A DNA stretch of 64,000 nucleotides from Amphiura filiformis (lineage: Eukaryota > Echinodermata > Ophiuroidea > Amphilepidida > Amphiuridae): NCBI RefSeq assembly GCF_039555335.1, contig NC_092629.1:29040775-29104774 (forward strand), read 5' to 3'. The notes under the pieces were generated by a model that ran no database searches, had not been told where the DNA came from, and saw only the letters and a program-made list of their open reading frames with translations. Position 1 is the first letter of the stretch; each line of letters begins with the position of its first letter. Of this stretch, positions 13,690 through 26,345 are shown piece after piece. A program made the translations under genes and the position numbers.

Positions 13690-14395
13690 TAGAGAGGACA
13701 GCCGGGGAAAATCTACAAGGGGGAGATAGGTCGAAATACCGATTCCCCATTGAATCAACTCATGTAAGTGGGTTAAGGGGACTCGATCTTTTGTGCGTAA
13801 TTATAGAGGGCCAGGAGATTCACTCTATCATTAAAAAAATCATTTGAAGAAGTCAAATAACTCTAAGAATAATAACTGTAGTGTAATTCACGCCAGACAC
13901 AATTTCTTTATATGACAAAAATTATTTTTGTTATCGATCAAAAACGAACGTTTTATCAATTTTAAATTTAGCCTGAATCCGTAAATATGGTACCTCTCGC
14001 CCTTTTTTTTAGGTCAAGGCTGTTTTTACCATTATGCAGCGAACCATTGTTAAAGCTATTTCACATACATGTATAAAACATTCTAGAGAAAGAATGAAGC
14101 CATATACTGTTGAAATATCTTTAGTTGATTTCGAATGATAATGTCATGAAGTCGTAAATTTTAATTCCTAAAACCAAAACAAAACATAATTGCGACGCAG
14201 ATATTTCCCGACTTACGCAATTTCATCATCACATCAGTGTCTTTATTATTTGTTTGAAACCTTTCCCAAACGTTCGTGCTCTTTATGCATAAAACGGCTA
14301 ATCTATCTTTACAAAACGCGTCTTTTTAGTAAACAAAAGGCGAAAGATGGCATTATGAGATTTATCATTTATCATTACACTCCTCCACTCAACTG
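13690..14395. other. Non-coding stretch, nothing recognised
   Basis: No gene, RNA or repeat boundary could be supported here. Confidence 0.45.
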
Positions 14396-14481
14396 CCACC
14401 GTGGCCGAACGCTGAAAGCGCTAGACGCGTAATCGAAGGAAGTTTCGAATCGCTGGTTCGAATCCCAACGAAGCCTGTGGA
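14396..14481 (+). tRNA. tRNA-like sequence, possibly a pseudogene
   Basis: There is an A-box-like TGGCCGAACGC at 14402, a perfect B-box GGTTCGAATCC at about 14455 and a T-run terminator at about 14485. The ends CCACCGT and CCTGTGG can pair at five of seven positions. The anticodon arm is poor (loop perhaps CGCGTAA, which would give anticodon CGT), so the amino acid is not assigned. The length and extra arm look more like a class II or degraded tRNA. It could also be the head of a SINE. Confidence 0.4.
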
Positions 14482-14489
14482 AACTTTTT

Positions 14490-15507
14490 TTCTTCAAAAT
14501 TCAAGATCGCATTCCGAAATGAGTCACTTGTCGGTAAATCATGTATCGTATCCTTAAGGGTAGACAAGGTATTGTTGGTCGAAGCAGCCAAAAATATCGA
14601 TTTTCATTATGTATAAATATTTATTATATATATTAATTTATAAATCCAAAATTTATTTATTTATTTTATATGTATATCAATATATTATTGAAAAATAACA
14701 CTTTGATGTTTTGCAAAAGTTCATTCTACAAACCATATACTTTCAAACCTTGCTTGATTTATCGTTTTTAATGAGTTATGTACGTTTATGTAAGTGTTGC
14801 TGGTATTTCAGCCCTCCTACAACATAACTGAAGAACCACATGACCTACAAAGTATATCTGTAATATTTGAATTCTTTACACACTCGCTATGATATGAGAA
14901 ATTCGATTTTTGCCAAAGCTGACTACCATTCGCAAGATGCTATGAACTACCAAATCGCAACACTTTAAAATAGTGTCAAACCTTAATAGGGTTCCAATCG
15001 GGGAGCTGACGCCCCGTTCTCAACCGCTAGTTATGCTACTGCATTCATACCACACGTTTCATGGTGTTCAGCATGCACATGTGAACCTTTATCTTCAGTC
15101 TTGGCCAAAGAATCATGAATTCAAATAATGAAACACTTACCATGTAAAGTTTACTCTGATTTCAATTAGCCCTGTTCTTAAGTCGTATGTTGTGGCTTTC
15201 GCATGCAGTAGGTCTACTTGTGCTAGACAAATATAATTGGTCTGTTACTTTGACCAAGACAGTCAAAACCACCCTCCTAGGTCAAAGATAAAGACATGTG
15301 TCCACATGATGTCCAAAATCTATAGATTGTGATAATTTAACTTGAACACTCCGTAAATAAGGGAATTGCAACTAATTTAAAACGTTCACATACATAAATT
15401 ATAACCTGAATCCTTCACGTTGCCTTAAACCCGATGACCGATTGCCCGCGCGTAGTTGTTAAAATTAATACTGAAATATCTAATTTACATAATATGATAA
15501 AGGACTT
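14490..15507. other. Non-coding stretch, nothing recognised
   Basis: AT-rich with no supported gene. The 19-bp run GGAATTGCAACTAATTTAA at about 15362 occurs again near 18943, so part of this may be repeat-derived. Confidence 0.4.
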
Positions 15508-15769
15508 TGGGCTATTCCATTTGAAATCCACACTAACCCTGTGAAAGATTTAGCTAAAATCTTCCACAGAAGGAGTATGGGTTTCGAATGGAATTGACAA
15601 CGTAACTTCCATTTGAAATACTCAATCCAGGTAACGCCATAATACAGGGGGATGCGGGTTTCCAAGTAATTAACCCTGACCAATTACATTTGAAAAACAT
15701 AATCCCCCTGTGGAATATATTTCCCAAATCTTCCACAGGGGTAGTGTGGATTTCAACTGGAATAGTCCA
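15508..15769. mobile_element. MITE with GGGCTATTCC ends, copy 1
   Basis: The left end TGGGCTATTCCATTTGAAAT and the right end TCAACTGGAATAGTCCA are inverted repeats. Internal CTTCCACAG motifs occur in both arms. The same family is found at 26476-26667 and 48144-48398. No coding capacity and no clear target duplication. The short open frames across it are repeat shadows. Confidence 0.75.
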
Positions 15770-16723
15770 TTGGACCCTGACCATTAGGGAACTAAATAAT
15801 GATAATTAAAAAATATTTACCTGTTTCTGTGGTGTGTAATTCAAGAACCTCAAAACATGCTTAAACACTTCAATACTCAAACACAGATTACCATGGTTAC
15901 TCCAAATCCATGAGAAATACTTTTTTGTTTCTGAGTACAACTTTAACTTGAATGCTCTTTCTCATCATATATTGTTACACAACATCATTATGTTACGCTA
16001 CTCATATCGTAAAACATGTCTTGAGCCACAACATATACGACTTGAGTCGACGGGAAAATAATCCCATGTGATCGATAACTCAGGTTTATTCTCTATAGTG
16101 TGAACGGAATAATTATCTATGCGGTGTTGTGATGATTGCTTGCAAAATATTATTTGTGTACAATATGATAACATTGATAACAATTGTTTGAATTTGGTAT
16201 CAGGGAATCATGGCTTCCCATCATGCATTATGGTAAACCAAATAACCAAACTAAAGACAAATATATCTAAATCAAAGCAAGCAGCCAATACCTGTACACT
16301 TTAGCTAAGATTAAGATTTTATTTGTTGTCATCGTTAAATACAGACACGGTGATCTAAAACCTAAGGAAGGAACTAAATCAAAAGTTGCACTTTTGTGTT
16401 CTTATCAATGAAAGCACGTCGCTAGTTTTAACGTGCTAATAATAAATTGGAAGCACGGCGCTAGTTCTCTTGTTCGAGAGTGCTTTGTGTAAAAATTAAT
16501 AGGACATACAATGGAGCAAACTGCAATTTTGGAATTTGCATCATCCTTGGATTTTTGAATCGTACTGCCTTTATTTGTTTGACCAATATCAACGAATGAG
16601 GTCTTAAATTCGAGCTATTGGCTGCTGGTTCCAATTATGACACATCTGTCTTGGTTTAGGATATACAGGGGGCGAACACGACTGGTATCTTATTGCTTGG
16701 CCAACTGTATTTGTTAGTGTCTA
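15770..16723. other. Non-coding stretch, nothing recognised
   Basis: No supported gene. The motif GCACG(T/G)CGCTAGTT occurs twice near 16412 and 16453, a minor local duplication. Confidence 0.4.
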
Positions 16724-18173
16724 CAGCCTGTCTCAAAAAAATTGTGCAAGTGGAAAGCGCCATCTTTAGTAATTAGAAAATACGGTTGTTACATGATGCT
16801 TATATCAACGCCAATGGTGCAATCCTAGCTTTTAAATACCGTTTGTTTCATTAATTTTGGTTTCGGCAATACATAGATCTGCTTCACTAAACACAAATGT
16901 ATGAAAACCCTTTTGTGCCACTTTTTAGAAAAATTGAATAGAATATCATATCCAAATACCTGTGCAGTGCACTTAATAATTTATTTAAGGGGGTACTACA
17001 CCCATTGCATTTTTTTTGGACAAAGTGGTATGCAAAATGAAGGGCAAATCTTCTTGGTGGCATCGGTATCAATGTAGTTTGCATGCTTTTAAAGGTAGAA
17101 GCCAAAAGGTGGTACATCACTGATGTTTTAAATTCACTTCATTTTGCAAAGCTTATTATCAACGGAATTTGTTAAAATTTTGGATATGTGTTGCTAACGC
17201 ATTAGAGAAAAAATATTGATACGTAAAATGGGAATAAGTGGTGGTTCCTGATTTCTCTTATGACTTCATGAACTTGGCTCTCCACACCTATCCCAAAACG
17301 TACTGGTTAAAATGCTTCTATTTTCAATGTTGAGCTATATTTTGTATTCTTTACTAGCGGCATTGTTTCACTGAAACTTAATTAAGCCATAGGTAGCAGG
17401 TGACCACAACCACACTACAGCAATGTTGAAAAAAAAAAATCGTATTTCTTGTCACCTACCACCATATTAGGTAGTTTTCGTAAGCTTCACTCTTGTGCTT
17501 TTGGTAACTATTTTATAATTGTTTGTCCAATCCATTTCAACTAGGCAATCTAAATTGTACTCACCATTTATATCCCAATGTATATAAATATATTCACCTC
17601 ACACCTTTTCAATATATATCCAGTAAGAGACAAAATATCAAAATTGATGCCTCATTATGATATTACAGAATATCACATGTATTCAAAATGGATGCCTAAA
17701 TTTGACCTGAACCAAGTCACCTATAACCTGACCTATGATGACCTATAGCCTTCCACATGCGGAAGAGCTTATTTAATTTATTCAGTGTTATTCTATAGAT
17801 AGTATAACAATGGATTTAATGTATTCTATTCATGTACCCTCTACTTGAATAGAATAAACTATGATTTGTTATGAAACACACATCCGAGTTACTAGGATAC
17901 AGTAAACAAAAAATATATAGGGCAAAAATGATTTACTAAAATGGTTTAAAAGCACTTTGTATGTAGAGATATTTTATAAGTTCAGGGCATGAGGTGATGA
18001 ACATATTTATGTACTTCATCTTTTAATCTGTTTCAAGTGGAAAAAGAGAAACATTATACCCAGCTGTATAATATTAAAACAGTAAAAAAAGTAAAAGCAA
18101 TTTTGTATTGTTGTGTAATCGATGCATTCTTTTGATTACGCTTTTTACTTGCACAATTTTTTGAGACAGGCTG
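16724..18173. mobile_element. Mariner-like element with 28-bp terminal inverted repeats, decayed
   Basis: The left end CAGCCTGTCTCAAAAAAATT, continuing GTGCAAGT, is mirrored at the right end (ACTTGCACAATTTTTTGAGACAGGCTG, written here in two parts: ACTTGCACAATTTTTT and GAGACAGGCTG). TA precedes the left end and CA follows the right, so one flank of a TA duplication may have mutated. CAG-start ends with a C/A-rich run and a TA flank are typical of the Tc1/mariner group. The 1450-bp interior has no readable transposase and includes a fragment of a second element at 16984. Superfamily assignment is by ends only. Confidence 0.65.
16982..17125. mobile_element. Fragment of a TTAA-flanked MITE
   Basis: The run TTAAGGGGGTACTACACCC is nearly the same as the left end of the complete element at 30862-31210. 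Its partner end is not recognisable downstream, so this is a truncated copy nested in the mariner-like element. Confidence 0.45.
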
Positions 18174-18980
18174 CATTTTGAATAGGCTGCCAGCTTTGTA
18201 GTTTCTTCGGGTATTAAAATGTCGACTGTTTTGCCATGGTGTACTGCGTATTTTGACATCTCCCCAGGCAACCGCTGGAGGCGTATCGTAATTGAATCGA
18301 CAGAATTGTTTAAACTGGTTTGAGATAATACTTTCAAGATGTTCCTACCCAGTTGATGTTCTATTAAAACAGTTCACTTGAAAAAGCAAAGCAAACTTTA
18401 GTCTGTAATCAGGATCTACGTCATTTTTCAACCTGATGTAACAGTTACATAAATGCGTATTGATGCAGCTTCAAAGCGCTAGCGTTTGCTTACAGCGTCG
18501 GCGTACCCACGCACGCGTTTGAAACGCAGCATAGCTGCGCGCGTGTAACAGCTGACTCAAGGCGTTCACGTCACTGCCACATGTGGGTGAAAAATTGTAT
18601 AGGTCTATTTGTGATCTAACTCCATCTTGTGCAATGCATCTTGGGACGGCATTATATACTGTAGATATAATCCCTTTGTGTACCTTTTGTGTTTCGAGTA
18701 CCTGCAGAAAGGTCCAAATATTTGTGATTGTAAACCAAAAGTGCAAAGACTCTTCCAGGCACTGATTTGTTTCAAATCTTCATTATACTGTAACTTTATT
18801 GTTATTAATAATAATATTATTATTATCTGTGTTTGTTTTGTTTTTGCATTTGATTTTTTAAGCGGTGGGGGAGGAATCTTTGGTTATGATTTGTGTGGGA
18901 ATGTGTGAAATGTGCACGCATGGGAATTCTGAACATTGGCATCGGAATTGCAACTAATTTAACGACATATCAATTTGTAA
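18174..18980. other. Flank and possible 5' untranslated part of the CR1-type LINE
   Basis: No gene. A GC-rich patch (GCGTCGGCGTACCCACGC and CTGCGCGCGTG) lies at 18490-18545. From about 18560 the sequence may belong to the LINE's 5' region, but no boundary or target duplication was found. Confidence 0.35.
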
Positions 18981-20042
18981 GCGCTCTTTAGCAAAGTCAC
19001 CTCCACCCCAATTAAGTCATCTACCACTTCATCTTGCCAAACTTCAACAGAACTCAGTACTACTAGTACTGGTACTCAGACTCATGCCCATGTTATCCTC
19101 TTGGACAGCGCAACACAAACTTGTGTAAATGACTTTGCCATGTCTACTTGCACTGCAGAAACTCCTTGTGAATCACCTATTGAACAGAAGCCTAAAGTTG
19201 TCCCTCCTGTGTTACCTGTTCCCTCTACGGATGTCCCAACAATTCCTACTAGTAACCCTTTCAGTATTCTGTGTGTGGAGGATACTCTACCGGACTCTGA
19301 TGACCCTGATCTCCCTCCCCTTCCCCTTCCCTGGATTAAGAACTCAACTAAACAGTCAAGAGCCAAGCAGTCTAAATCTAAGCCTACAATGTCTGCGCCT
19401 GTACCCGAGCCCCTCACACCAGTGACTAGACCTGCATCACCAAAGCAAGCACCAGTGACTACACCAGTATCACCAAAGCAAGCTCCTACTAATGATCACA
19501 GTCCATCTCAACATAGACAAAATGACAGAAGGAAAACCATACTACTCGTTGGAGATTCTATACCAAAGTTTGTTAATGGTCGACGAATGTCAAGAACATA
19601 TAGACTTGTCAACCGGTGTATACCAGGAAGTACACTGAGTTTGTGGACTAAAATCATCGATGCCATGATAGAAGAAACACAGCCTACGATGGTTATCATC
19701 CACTGCGGTACAAATGATCTTCATACCTTCACGCCTTCTGACTGTATAGACAAACTTTGCCATCTTATAAGCGCTATAAGATATGACATTGACATTGTGA
19801 TTTCTTCGCTTACAACACAACTCAACCGTGTCAGTAGAACTTGGATAACCAATTTTAACTCACGCCTATGTATACTAAGTAATGCCAATGGCTGGAAATA
19901 TATAGACAACAGCAACATTACACTTGATCATTTGAGTACTCAAGATAACTTGCATTTGAATAAGCAAGGGACAGCCATTCTCGCTAGGAACTACATGAAC
20001 TACTTAAATTTTCGCGTCACAAAGGACCGGACTATAAAATAA
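18981..20042 (+). CDS. CR1-type LINE ORF1 with SGNH/GDSL esterase domain
   Basis: The frame is open from 18981 to the TAA at 20040. There is no ATG before 19140, so the true start may be that ATG or lie in a missing 5' part. The N-terminal half is Pro/Thr/Ser-rich with repeated TPVSPKQAP-like units. The C-terminal half is an SGNH hydrolase: block I VGDSIPKF (nucleophile Ser), block III HCGTNDL, and a C-terminal block DNLHLNKQG with the catalytic His. Such esterase domains are established in ORF1 of CR1-like elements, where they are thought to act on lipids or membranes. ORF2 starts 56 bp downstream. Confidence 0.85.
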   Translation, partial: ALFSKVTSTPIKSSTTSSCQTSTELSTTSTGTQTHAHVILLDSATQTCVNDFAMSTCTAETPCESPIEQKPKVVPPVLPVPSTDVPTIPTSNPFSILCVEDTLPDSDDPDLPPLPLPWIKNSTKQSRAKQSKSKPTMSAPVPEPLTPVTRPASPKQAPVTTPVSPKQAPTNDHSPSQHRQNDRRKTILLVGDSIPKFVNGRRMSRTYRLVNRCIPGSTLSLWTKIIDAMIEETQPTMVIIHCGTNDLHTFTPSDCIDKLCHLISAIRYDIDIVISSLTTQLNRVSRTWITNFNSRLCILSNANGWKYIDNSNITLDHLSTQDNLHLNKQGTAILARNYMNYLNFRVTKDRTIK

Positions 20043-20098
20043 ACAAAAACTATGCTTCTACAAATAAGAGGAAGAACAATGACAGTGTCATAAAACCT

Positions 20099-23000
20099 AT
20101 GGACATGAACCCTTGTAACAAAGGAACTAATTTAAATTTTGATGCTAATAGTGTTTTCAATGTTGATACTTCTTCAAATCCTGATTGTGCAATTTATCTG
20201 CAAATGCCAAGTAATTGTAATTCAAATGTGTTTAATAACCATGTTTCTCCAATATGTAATGAAAATAATAATATGTGCAATAATAGTGTAAATAATTACA
20301 GTGACACAACTAACACAGTTAACAATGCCATCCATTCATCCCATCAACCATCTCATTGTAAAGTCGCAAGTGATAACAATACAATTTGTGCTGAGTGTAC
20401 TTGTAAGATAATCCCATCTCATCAAACCATTTCATGCATTCAATGTTCATTGATGTTTCATAATAACTGTGTCACTGATTATAATAACAATGGCCCATAT
20501 TGGTGTCAATCATGTTTCTATAGGACATGTTCAAATGAACTCCCTTTTTGTAATGAGCCATTTATTGATCTCAAGTGTGTTCTCAATAAAGGTCTAAAAT
20601 TGCTCATCTTAATGTACAAAGTTTAAGATATAAAGTAGATTACCTTAATATTCTTCTTCATGACAACAAAATAGATATTTTATGTGTAACTGAAACTTGG
20701 CTGACAGATGATATTGATGATGGTGAAGTCAAAATTAATGGTTATAACTTGTGTAGAATTGATAGAGTATACAATACCCATGGTGGCATTGTTTGTTATG
20801 TAAAGGATAGTTTGAATTATCGTGTAAATAGTGATTTAAATATTAATGATGTTGAAGCTCTTTGGTTAGAAATTTGTCTTCCCCATACTAAACCAATTAT
20901 TGTTGGTACTATTTATCGTGTTCCTGATGCCAAAGCCGACTATATTGATAAAATTGATGCTATGTTTCAAAATTGCTCTTCTAATTATGATGATGTTATT
21001 ATTTTAGGTGACTTTAATCTTGATGTAGCTAAACCTGCTGATGCTAAAAAAGTTTCACGTGTTGCTAATCATTCTCAGCTCACTCAACTTATTCATGATT
21101 TTACTCGTGTCACCGATAAAAGTAAGACAATTATTGATCTTGCATTTGTGTCTAGACCTGAAATTATTTGTGCTTCTGGTGTTCACAGTCTGGGAATTAG
21201 TGATCACAATCTTATCTTTGTTGTACGTAAGATTAAGCAAATTAAGTCATCTCCTAAGATATGTAAATCTAGGTCTTTCAAGCATTTCAATGAACATGAA
21301 TTTGTAAATACAGTAAAAAATATAGATTGGAATATAATCAATAATTATACAAATGTAGATGAAGCTCTCCAAACATGGACAACAATGTTTAATGAAGCAT
21401 GTAATACTCATGCTCCAATCAAAGAGAAGCGTGTGAAAACCTCTCAACCCGAGTGGATAACAAGTGAATTTTTATCTATTTGTAAAGATCGTGATTATTA
21501 TTATGCAAAAGCACATAAAAGTAATGAACCTAATGACTGGCAGATGGCCAAAATATACCGTAACAAAGCCAATAATTTACGTCTAAGTCTCAAGAGGAAA
21601 TTTTATTCTGATTCCATAACTAATAATGTAAATAACTCTAAGAAATTATGGTCTACGATAAAGAAACTTTTACCATCTAAATCTTCATCAACTACCACTA
21701 CTGTTAAAAATGATAATGAATTTACATCTACTGTCAAAGAAACTGCTAATGTATTTAATGATTATTTCACTTCAATAGGTTCCACACTTGCAGAAAAATT
21801 TGATAATGTACATATTAACAATAATATCAAAGATTCTGATAGTTCTTTCAGCTTTAATTCTATTTCTTCAGATTTTGTTTATAAGCAAATTTGTGATATT
21901 CCTAACAACAAGTCAACTGGTATTGATGATATTAGTGTCAAACTTCTTAAAATTGCTGCACCGTATATATGTCATTCACTTTCTTATATTTGTAATCTTT
22001 CTCTTTGTACATCTATGTTCCCAACAAATTGGAAATTGGCCAAAGTTACTCCAATCTTTAAAGCTGGTGACAAATTAGATGTTGGGAACTATAGACCTAT
22101 TTCTGTTTTGCCTCTTATCTCAAAAATTATTGAAAGATCTGTTCACAATCAACTTTATTCATACCTTACAATCTCTGGTATTCTATCTGATAATCAGTCT
22201 GGTTTTCGTACAAATCATTCCACTGCAACTACTCTTATTGATGTTGAAGATTATATTTTGAAAAACATGGATAGTGGAAGTGCTACTGGAGCAATTTTTC
22301 TTGACCTTAAAAAAGCATTTGATTGTGTAAATCATTCTCTCTTGATTGAGAAACTGTATTGTTATGGTGTTCGAGGTAATGTATTAGAGTGGTTCAAGTC
22401 GTACCTTAATAATAGAGCTCAAGCTGTAAATATTAATTCCACACTGTCTAACTTTAAAAACATCAATATTGGAATTCCTCAAGGATCTATACTTGGTCCA
22501 CTTCTCTTTATTATTTTGTAAATAGCTTACCTGATACTGTAAATTGTAAATGTACTATGTATGCTGATGATACCACACTTCTTTGTACTGCTAATGACCC
22601 TTCTACTCTTCAATCAGAACTCCAGACAAACTTCAATATTATTGCTGATTGGTTCAAGAGTAACAATCTTACTTTAAATGCTAAGAAAACCAAGTTTATG
22701 GTCTTTGGTACTCGTCATATATTAGAAAAGTTCAAAAATGTTCACGTATATTATAATAATGATAACATTGAGCGTGTCGAAGAATTTAAGTACCTTGGTG
22801 TCACATTTGACCCTATCTTGTCTTGGTCAAATCATATTAATAAAATGTCTTCTTGTTTTTCTAAACGTTGTGGTATTATCAGACGTATTAAATATTTTGT
22901 TCCAAAAGATACTCTCATCATGCTTGCTAATGCACTTGTCATGCCAAACTTCGATTATTGTAGCTCTGTTTGGTCAAATTGTTGTGCTGATCTTTCAAAC

Positions 23001-23390
23001 ACTCTTCAAATTCTGCATAACAGATTAGCTCGCATTATCCTATCTGCTGATATTAGAACACCTGTTAATGATATGATGAGTATCTTACAATGGAACAAAC
23101 TAAATGATAGATGGTCTAACCAAATGTTGGTTCTAATATTCAAATGCCTTAAAGGTATGGCTCCAAGTTACATATCATCTCAATTTAATTTCATGTATAG
23201 CATGCATTCTAAAGGCACAAGGAGTCAAACCAACTTTAATCTCCACAAAGTGTCATGGAATATTAATGCAGGGAAAAGGACTTTTAATTCACGTGCTGCT
23301 AAAATTTGGAACAGTCTTTCTGCTGATATTAAATGTAATTATGAATCCATGAGTCTCTCTCAATTTAAGCATAGGATTCATTCTTCATAA
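20099..23390 (+). CDS. CR1-type LINE ORF2: PHD-like finger, endonuclease, reverse transcriptase (two frame slips)
   Basis: The N-terminal part is Asn-rich and ends in a cysteine/histidine finger (CAECTCK...CIQCSLMFHNNC...WCQSC). Next comes an APE-type endonuclease (IAHLNVQSL, TETWL, LGDFNLDV, SDHNLIF), then a reverse transcriptase (YRPISVLP, LDLKKAFDCVNH, GIPQGSILGPLLF, MYADDTTLL) and a C-terminal region to 23390. Together they copy and insert the element by target-primed reverse transcription. The frame slips at 20596-20599 (run of four A, between finger and endonuclease) and at 22514-22517 (run of four T, just before YADD). One added base at each site restores one frame of about 1,100 codons. 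No other stop is seen. Confidence 0.85.
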
Positions 23391-23621
23391 GTTTGTTTAT
23401 TCCATCTGCATTATAATCTATCTGTGTGTTCATATGTAATTTTTAAGTTGTATCGTAAAATAATTTATATTATTTACATGTATGTATTTATATGTAATTT
23501 TAAATTTGTTTTTAACTTAAGAATGTACTTTTTGATGCAGGGCCTCCTTGGAAATCAGTGTTTTAGCATTGAAGGGGCTACCCTGCCTAAAGAAAGAATA
23601 AATAAATAAATAAATAAATAG

Positions 23622-24411
23622 TTCATGCACAAGATATAAATGTGCTCTTTCATTTAATGACGTAAAATGTGAAAAATATTGTATGGAACACTTACGCACG
23701 GATAGGTAGTTTTTAACAGATTTACCACATTCGCCTTGCTATAATTGAATTGCGTTATCTGTTGACCTAATGGGGAAAAGTCTTTTTAGGGGGAAGTATT
23801 AGCTTTCGTTTGATATAAAAAAAATTGTGATGTAAAATTCTGACGTAAAAAGAAGGTAGTAAATTCCAATTTTCTTTGCTTTGCCTTGGTGGTTCGGCTT
23901 AAAATTAAAAGGGGGTATATCTGACAATAAAAGCTAACATTTTATGGCAAAGAAGTACTAATATGGCTTAAATAAGAGTTGGCAAAGTAATGTACATGCT
24001 CCTTTAATAAAGGAAAGATTGACATGTCTTTTTATACATGGATACTAACGATTAATTTTAATAGCAACTGCCATCGATGTGCAAAGGTACATTGAACTAT
24101 ACTCTGTAGTTTTGACATATAACTTGATCCCAAAAATATTTGCCCTCTGGGTTATTAATGTAATTAGTTTTTTATATGTTGCATGTGATATATAACGATC
24201 TGTTTCTTGTGTGATGACAACATTGCCTTAATTAGTTGAAATCAATTGATTCTAATGTTCATGTAGCATCGATTTAATTAAGGAAATTACATTGCACTAG
24301 ATCGGTTTTGCCCTCTCCGAAAGTATTGTATTACTTGCTCTACATTACACGCGATAACCATCGATCTCTGTTTAATTACAACACTGCTTTAATGGTTCGG
24401 ATAGCGACGTT
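23622..24411. other. Non-coding stretch, nothing recognised
   Basis: AT-rich with no gene or RNA. Several short motifs (AATTAAGG and CATCGAT) repeat, but no element boundary could be set. Confidence 0.4.
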
Positions 24412-26345
24412 TGCATAATATTTTTGTGGGACCTGGGAGTACACCAGACTCACCTAATTGCCTTCTGAATATGAGGAATATTTTTCGGATTTCAAATAAT
24501 TTTGATTTTGTTTGATATTTGTGAAAGAATACAAGTAAACTTTATAAATCTAATGATATGTACTTAAAGTGTATATAGCTGAGATCAAAAGCCGTCTGTC
24601 AAAATTTTGACCTTTTGTATTGAAGATACGCATCCCCCAAACACCGAGAATGTTTGAGTCTTTTTATATATCTTCTTCTATATTTATATATCTTTCATAT
24701 AATGGAGGGCTTTTCATCCCAGCTAGTGTAGCTAGCTGGTGGACAGAGTATGGCACTCAACTATTTCACTCCGATGCCCCAAGGCATGGGTTTTGCATTG
24801 AGACGAATCATGATAATTCTGTCTGATATTGGTTGGACCTTCAAAACAGATTTGACAGTCTTTGGCGATACAAGGAATCCCACACCTCTTTGGTGAACAT
24901 TGTCATCACCTACATAGTAGAGGATCCAGCCATTTGTATTCACCATCTGGTTTCTGCCAGTCCTAGAACATCCAGACTCAAACGCTCTGCCTCCATGCGA
25001 ACTTGATCTAGTTTACCACAGTCGTTCATCGTATGGACATTCCATGTTGCAATGTTCATTATGTCCTGTGGAAAACTCTCTTGGACTTCGGCACACCAAA
25101 TCACCTAGTCTGGCTGCTAAAGAGGCTGTACTCAAAAGCGACTGGTGTTATTCGTGTAGCAGATGGCCACACAGACCCATTTCCATTTGAACAAGGAGTT
25201 CGGCAGGGCTGTATTATGTCCCCCATGCTGTTCAACGCCTGTGGTGAATCGATCATGCGACAGGTGAATGAGGTTGTAGATGAGAGATCAGGCAGCATTG
25301 TCGGTGGAAGAGCAATATGGAATATTCGCTATGCAGATGATACCACACTCATAGCATGCACAAAGGCAGAAGCAAGCAGTCGAGTTGGAGAGGTGCAGTC
25401 ACACCTTTGGTCTCCATATTAACGCAGCCAAAACCCATGTTATGACCCATGGTAGCAAAGAGACAATCTCCCTGGGTGGAAAGCCAATCAAGCAGGTTGA
25501 AAGGCTCAAATACCTTGGCTCAATGGTAGGGTGTGATGGAGACTCTACACCGGAGATCAATGCTCGACTAGCAATTGCCAGAGATGCCACCATCCAATTA
25601 TTAGGATTATGGAAGGCTAAAGCGATCAGGCTGAAGCTGAAGAAACAACTGGTGAGATCCCTTGTCTGGAGTATAGCCCTGTATGGTGCAGACAGTTGGA
25701 CCCTAAAACAAAGCGATATCAAGAAGATCGTTTGAGCTGTGGGTATGGCGCAGAATGCTTCAGGTCAGCTGGAAAGATAGGAAAACCAATGCATGGATCC
25801 GTCAGAAAGTGGGCATCACAGAGAAACAAGGTCTGCTCAGTCAGCTGAAGAAAAGAAAGATATCCCTGTATGGTCATTGGAAGCGGCGTCCAGATAGCAT
25901 TGTTCAGATAACGATAGAAGGAGAAGTAGAAGGAAAAGCCAGGCCAGGTCGAAGGAAAACAGGATGGATTGATAACATTAGAATGTGGACTAATGGTGGA
26001 ATGGCCGTGGCAAGAGAGAAAGCACGCAAGAGAATGCCGACGGTTCTATGAGGACTATGGCGACGCAGCAGCAGCAGCAGCAGTGTAGCTACATACACTT
26101 AAGTGTAGATTTATAAAGTTAACTTCGAGGGCTATTAAAATAATATCAAAAATATTAAATGTATCAATGTTTAATAATTTCGTATAATGTTTGTAATATA
26201 GCGCAAAAAACCCCCCCAAAAAACAAAACAAAAAACAAAACACAGAAACCTTTCATATCGGAAGGACATTCCTCGTATTCAGAATGCAATTTGGTGTGTC
26301 TGATGTGCTCGCAGGCCCCACAATACAGTGCAAAGGTGGTTACCG
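24412..26345. mobile_element. MITE of the 9980-10597 family, split by an RTE-type LINE
   Basis: The left half (24412 to about 24734) and the right half (26082-26345) match the two arms of the element at 9980-10597, for example TGTACTTAAAGTGTATATAG on the left and TACATACACTTAAGTGTAGA on the right. They are separated by a LINE insertion at 24735-26081. Removing the insertion and one copy of its target duplication gives a continuous MITE. Confidence 0.8.
24735..26081 (+). mobile_element. RTE-type LINE with 5' inversion and perfect 10-bp target duplication
   Basis: The insertion is flanked by AGTGTAGCTA at 24725-24734 and 26082-26091. The first ~320 bp encode, on the minus strand, the start of an APE-type endonuclease (NIATWNVHTM, ETRW, HQRGVGFL, ISDRII). 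From about 25055 the plus strand encodes the reverse transcriptase (LWKTLLDFG, GVRQGCIMSPMLF, YADDTTLIAC) and the C-terminal region (WRRMLQVSWKDRKTN, GHWKRRPD), ending in an AGC-repeat tail. The coding stretch between the two parts is missing. This arrangement is the classic result of twin priming. At least two frame breaks lie in the plus-strand part (near 25385 and 25733), so it is not intact. Confidence 0.85.

Larger units (their letters stand above)
18900..23621 (+). mobile_element. CR1-type LINE, near full length
   Basis: It contains an esterase-bearing ORF1, an ORF2 with PHD-like finger, endonuclease and reverse transcriptase, a 3' UTR, and a 3' end of tandem AATA/TAAA units finishing at 23621. 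This domain set is known for the CR1 group of non-LTR retrotransposons. Only two one-base frame slips interrupt ORF2, so the copy is young or the slips are sequence errors. The 5' boundary is uncertain. Not a virus-like element: there are no LTRs. Confidence 0.85.

Noticed and set aside
19082-19417. 111-codon minus-strand frame
   Set aside because: It is the antisense shadow of the Pro/Thr-rich part of the CR1-type LINE ORF1.
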